A stretch of 7,728 bases of DNA, taken from positions 1-7,728 of the forward strand of contig VGTA01000134.1 of NCBI GenBank assembly GCA_016874875.1. Reading direction: 5' to 3'. Both the position numbers and the translations under genes were made by a program. Shown here one piece after another: positions 5,674-7,728 of this stretch. How positions within the stretch are numbered: position 1 is the stretch's first letter; each line of letters opens with the position of its first letter. This DNA is from Deltaproteobacteria bacterium. Lineage in GTDB: Bacteria > Myxococcota_A > Bradymonadia > UBA7976 > VGTA01. The notes beneath the pieces are model-generated. The model searched no databases, had not been told where the DNA came from, and saw nothing but the letters and a program-made list of their open reading frames with translations.

Positions 5674-7644
5674 TCAGCGCTCCCCGTCATCCTCGTTGAT
5701 GTGCACCACCTCCACGGCCTCTAGCCCAAAGCCCTCCGCGTCCTCCATCGTCAGCGGCGCCCCGCCGGGGATGCTGTAGCTCCCGGTGGGCGCGCGGGGG
5801 GGGGGAGCGGCGGCGGTGTAGGCGGCGGGGGCGGCGGGGGCGGCCGTGGCCTGCTGGGAGATGGCCTCGGAGATGCGGTACGCCGACTGCTCTAGATTCT
5901 GCGTCGCCAAGAGCAGCTCCTCCGGGTCCTGCGTGTCGAGGCTGCGCTTGAGCGTCGCCACGTCCTGCTGGATGTCCGCGACGTCGAGGGGCGAGATGAC
6001 GTGCATGTACTCCTTGAGGGAGCTCTCGGTGGAGTGGAGGAGCGTGTGCGCTTGGTTACGGAGCGCCACGAGCTCACGGCGGACGGCGTCCTGCGCCTGG
6101 TGCTGCGCTGCCTCCTGCACCATGCGCTGGATCTCAGCGTCGCTGAGGCCGCCCGAGGCGCGCACCTCCACCTGCTGCCGCCGCCCCGTACCGAGGTCGC
6201 GCGCGCTCACGCTCAGGATGCCGTTGGCGTCGATCTCAAACGACACCTCGATCTCGGGCACGCCGCGCGGGGCGGGGGGGATGCCGAGCAGCGTGAAGCG
6301 CGCGAGGGAGCGGTTGTCCTTGGCGAGGGGGCGCTCCCCCTGCAGCACGTGCACCTGCACGAAGGGCTGGTTGTCCACGGCGGTGCTAAACACCTGCGAG
6401 GAGGCGAAGGGGATGGTGGTGTTCTTGTCGATGATCTTGGTCATCACCCCGCCCTGCGTCTCCACGCCGAGGGAGAGGGGGGTGACGTCGAGCAGCACCA
6501 CGTCGTCCACCTCCCCGTCGAGCACGCCGCCCTGGATGGCGGCGCCCACCGCCACCACCTCGTCGGGGTTGAGGCCCTTGGTGGGCTGGCGCCCAAAGAA
6601 CTCCGCCACGCGCTCCTGCACGCGCGGCATGCGCGTCATGCCCCCCACGAGCAGCACGGCGTCGATGTCGGCCACCGTGAGGCCGGCGTCCTCGAGGGCG
6701 ATCCTGCACGGCTCGATGCTGCGCTCGACGAGGTGCTCCACCATCGCCTCGAGCTGCGCGCGGGTGAGGGACGTGATCAGGTGCTGCGGCCCCTGCGCGT
6801 TGGCGGCGATGAAGGGGATGTTGATCTCCGTCTCGAGGGAGGAGCTCAGCTCGTGCTTGGTCTTCTCGGCGGCCTCCTTGAGGCGCTGCAGGGCCATGCT
6901 GTCGCCGCTCAGGTCGATCCGCGTCTGCTCATAGAAGGTGGAGAGCAGGTGGTCGATGATACAAAAGTCAAAGTCCTCGCCCCCGAGGTACGTGTCGCCG
7001 CTGGTGGAGCGCACCTCAAAGACGCCGTCCGAGAGCTCTAGGATCGAGATGTCAAACGTGCCGCCGCCGAGGTCATACACCGCCACGAGCTCCGCGCGCT
7101 GGCGATCGAGCCCATAGGCGAGGGCGGCGGCGGTGGGCTCGTTGATGATGCGGAGGACGTTGAGGCCGGCGATCTGCCCGGCGTCCTTGGTGGCCTGGCG
7201 CTGCAGGTCGTTGAAGTAGGCCGGGACGGTGATGACCGCCTCCGTCACCTCCTGCCCGAGGTACTCCTCGGCGGTGTCCTTCATCTTCTTGAGCACAAAG
7301 CTGCCCACCTGCGCGGGGCTGTAGGGCTTGCCCTGAATCTCCACCCAGGCGTCGCCGTTGGCGGAGGGCACGATGTTGTAGGGGAGGCGCCCCACGTAGC
7401 TCTGCACCTCCTCGCTCTGCAGCTTGCGCCCGATGAGGCGCTTGGAGGCGAAGACGGTGTTCTGAGGGTTGGTGATCGCCTGACGCTTGGCGATCTGGCC
7501 CACGAGGCGCTCCCCTTGCTGAGTGATCGCCACCACCGAGGGGGTCGTGCGGCTCCCCTCTGAGTTGGGAATCACGACGGGCGCGCCCCCCTCGATGTAG
7601 GCGACGCAGGAGTTGGTGGTGCCCAGGTCGATCCCAATGATCAT
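5674..7644 (-). CDS. dnaK: Chaperone DnaK (Hsp70)
   Basis: DnaK is the ATP-driven cytoplasmic Hsp70 that binds exposed hydrophobic segments, working with DnaJ and GrpE. The 656-residue protein is of usual bacterial length. The ATPase domain shows IDLGTTNS (5-12), the INEPTAAALAYG signature (167-178), DLGGGTFDIS (191-200, Thr196 equivalent to E. coli Thr199) and LLVGGMTRMP (331-340). The conserved interdomain linker with VLLDVTPLSLG lies at 383-393. The beta substrate-binding domain follows to about 500 and a helical lid to about 597. The C-terminal tail is rich in Ala/Pro and ends in an acidic VEVVHINEDDGER stretch, unlike the common Glu/Asp/Lys tails. The ATG at 7642-7644 has an AGAGGG site 6 nt upstream. 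dnaJ follows after 5 nt, indicating an operon. No grpE is visible. Canonical residues throughout suggest a functional general chaperone, though a second dnaK copy elsewhere cannot be excluded. Confidence 0.98.
   Translation of the reverse strand: MIIGIDLGTTNSCVAYIEGGAPVVIPNSEGSRTTPSVVAITQQGERLVGQIAKRQAITNPQNTVFASKRLIGRKLQSEEVQSYVGRLPYNIVPSANGDAWVEIQGKPYSPAQVGSFVLKKMKDTAEEYLGQEVTEAVITVPAYFNDLQRQATKDAGQIAGLNVLRIINEPTAAALAYGLDRQRAELVAVYDLGGGTFDISILELSDGVFEVRSTSGDTYLGGEDFDFCIIDHLLSTFYEQTRIDLSGDSMALQRLKEAAEKTKHELSSSLETEINIPFIAANAQGPQHLITSLTRAQLEAMVEHLVERSIEPCRIALEDAGLTVADIDAVLLVGGMTRMPRVQERVAEFFGRQPTKGLNPDEVVAVGAAIQGGVLDGEVDDVVLLDVTPLSLGVETQGGVMTKIIDKNTTIPFASSQVFSTAVDNQPFVQVHVLQGERPLAKDNRSLARFTLLGIPPAPRGVPEIEVSFEIDANGILSVSARDLGTGRRQQVEVRASGGLSDAEIQRMVQEAAQHQAQDAVRRELVALRNQAHTLLHSTESSLKEYMHVISPLDVADIQQDVATLKRSLDTQDPEELLLATQNLEQSAYRISEAISQQATAAPAAPAAYTAAAPPPRAPTGSYSIPGGAPLTMEDAEGFGLEAVEVVHINEDDGER
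5680..5685 (-). promoter_or_regulatory. Possible ribosome binding site of dnaJ inside the end of dnaK
   Basis: GGGGAG on the minus strand, within the last dnaK codons, lies 11 nt before the TTG start of dnaJ. The spacing is long, so ribosomes terminating on dnaK probably contribute to initiation. Confidence 0.4.
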
Positions 7645-7645
7645 C

Positions 7646-7659
7646 AGAAGCCCTCTTCT
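7646..7659 (-). promoter_or_regulatory. dnaK ribosome binding site within a small inverted repeat
   Basis: On the minus strand AGAAG and CTTCT form a 5-bp inverted repeat around a 4-nt loop AGGG. The AGAGGG Shine-Dalgarno match spans the loop and part of the stem, ending 6 nt before the dnaK ATG. The remaining leader up to the window edge (7660-7728) shows no CIRCE element (TTAGCACTC-N9-GAGTGCTAA) and no convincing sigma-70 or sigma-32 promoter. The promoter may lie beyond the edge. Confidence 0.45.
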
Positions 7660-7728
7660 CGCTCGAGACGTGTGAAGTTTAGCTCAACGCGCCGACAGAG
7701 TGTCTTAAAGGGTTTGGGAGCGCAAGAC

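Noticed and set aside
6001..7041. Long plus-strand open frames opposite dnaK
   Set aside because: They lie entirely inside an intact canonical DnaK gene and have antisense-type composition rich in His, Leu and Arg.
7702..7728. Inverted repeat GTCTT / AAGAC with 17-nt spacing upstream of dnaK, considered as an operator or CIRCE
   Set aside because: The arms are only 5 bp, do not match the CIRCE consensus, and the sequence is cut by the window edge.

Overview
This is a GC-rich bacterial chromosome segment (roughly 70 % GC by eye) carrying five protein-coding genes, four on the minus strand and one on the plus strand. The GC content, heavy use of GC-ending codons, Ala/Lys and Gly/Ala low-complexity tails, and a type I topoisomerase with C-terminal Gly-Arg-[FY]-Gly-Pro-[FY] repeats instead of zinc ribbons suggest a deltaproteobacterial or Myxococcota-like organism. 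That placement is only an inference; an actinobacterial or other high-GC host is not excluded.

Layout from left to right: (1) 1-436, minus, moaC (molybdenum cofactor biosynthesis), whose 3' end runs off the left edge. (2) 437-592, a 156-nt spacer holding a near-perfect array of a 9-bp repeat and a GC hairpin just after the topA stop. (3) 593-3418, minus, topA, full length, with a TTG start and a long AAK-rich repeat tail. (4) 3419-3570, a divergent intergenic region with a plausible topA promoter. (5) 3571-4494, plus, a MoxR-family AAA+ ATPase. (6) 4508-5668, minus, a type I dnaJ that converges on moxR with only 13 nt between the stop codons. (7) 5674-7644, minus, dnaK, directly upstream of dnaJ with a 5-nt gap, so a dnaK-dnaJ operon. 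(8) 7645-7728, the dnaK leader, cut by the right edge.

DnaK and DnaJ form an Hsp70-Hsp40 folding pair; no grpE, hrcA or CIRCE element is visible. The other genes are housekeeping functions with no evident link to the chaperones. I see no mobile element, phage gene, CRISPR array, tRNA or rRNA, and no convincing new multi-gene system. The most unusual structure is the 9-bp tandem array between topA and moaC. It lies in a spacer that is open in the moaC frame all the way back to the topA stop codon. Next in interest are the slippage-prone repeats that encode the TopA and DnaJ C-terminal tails.
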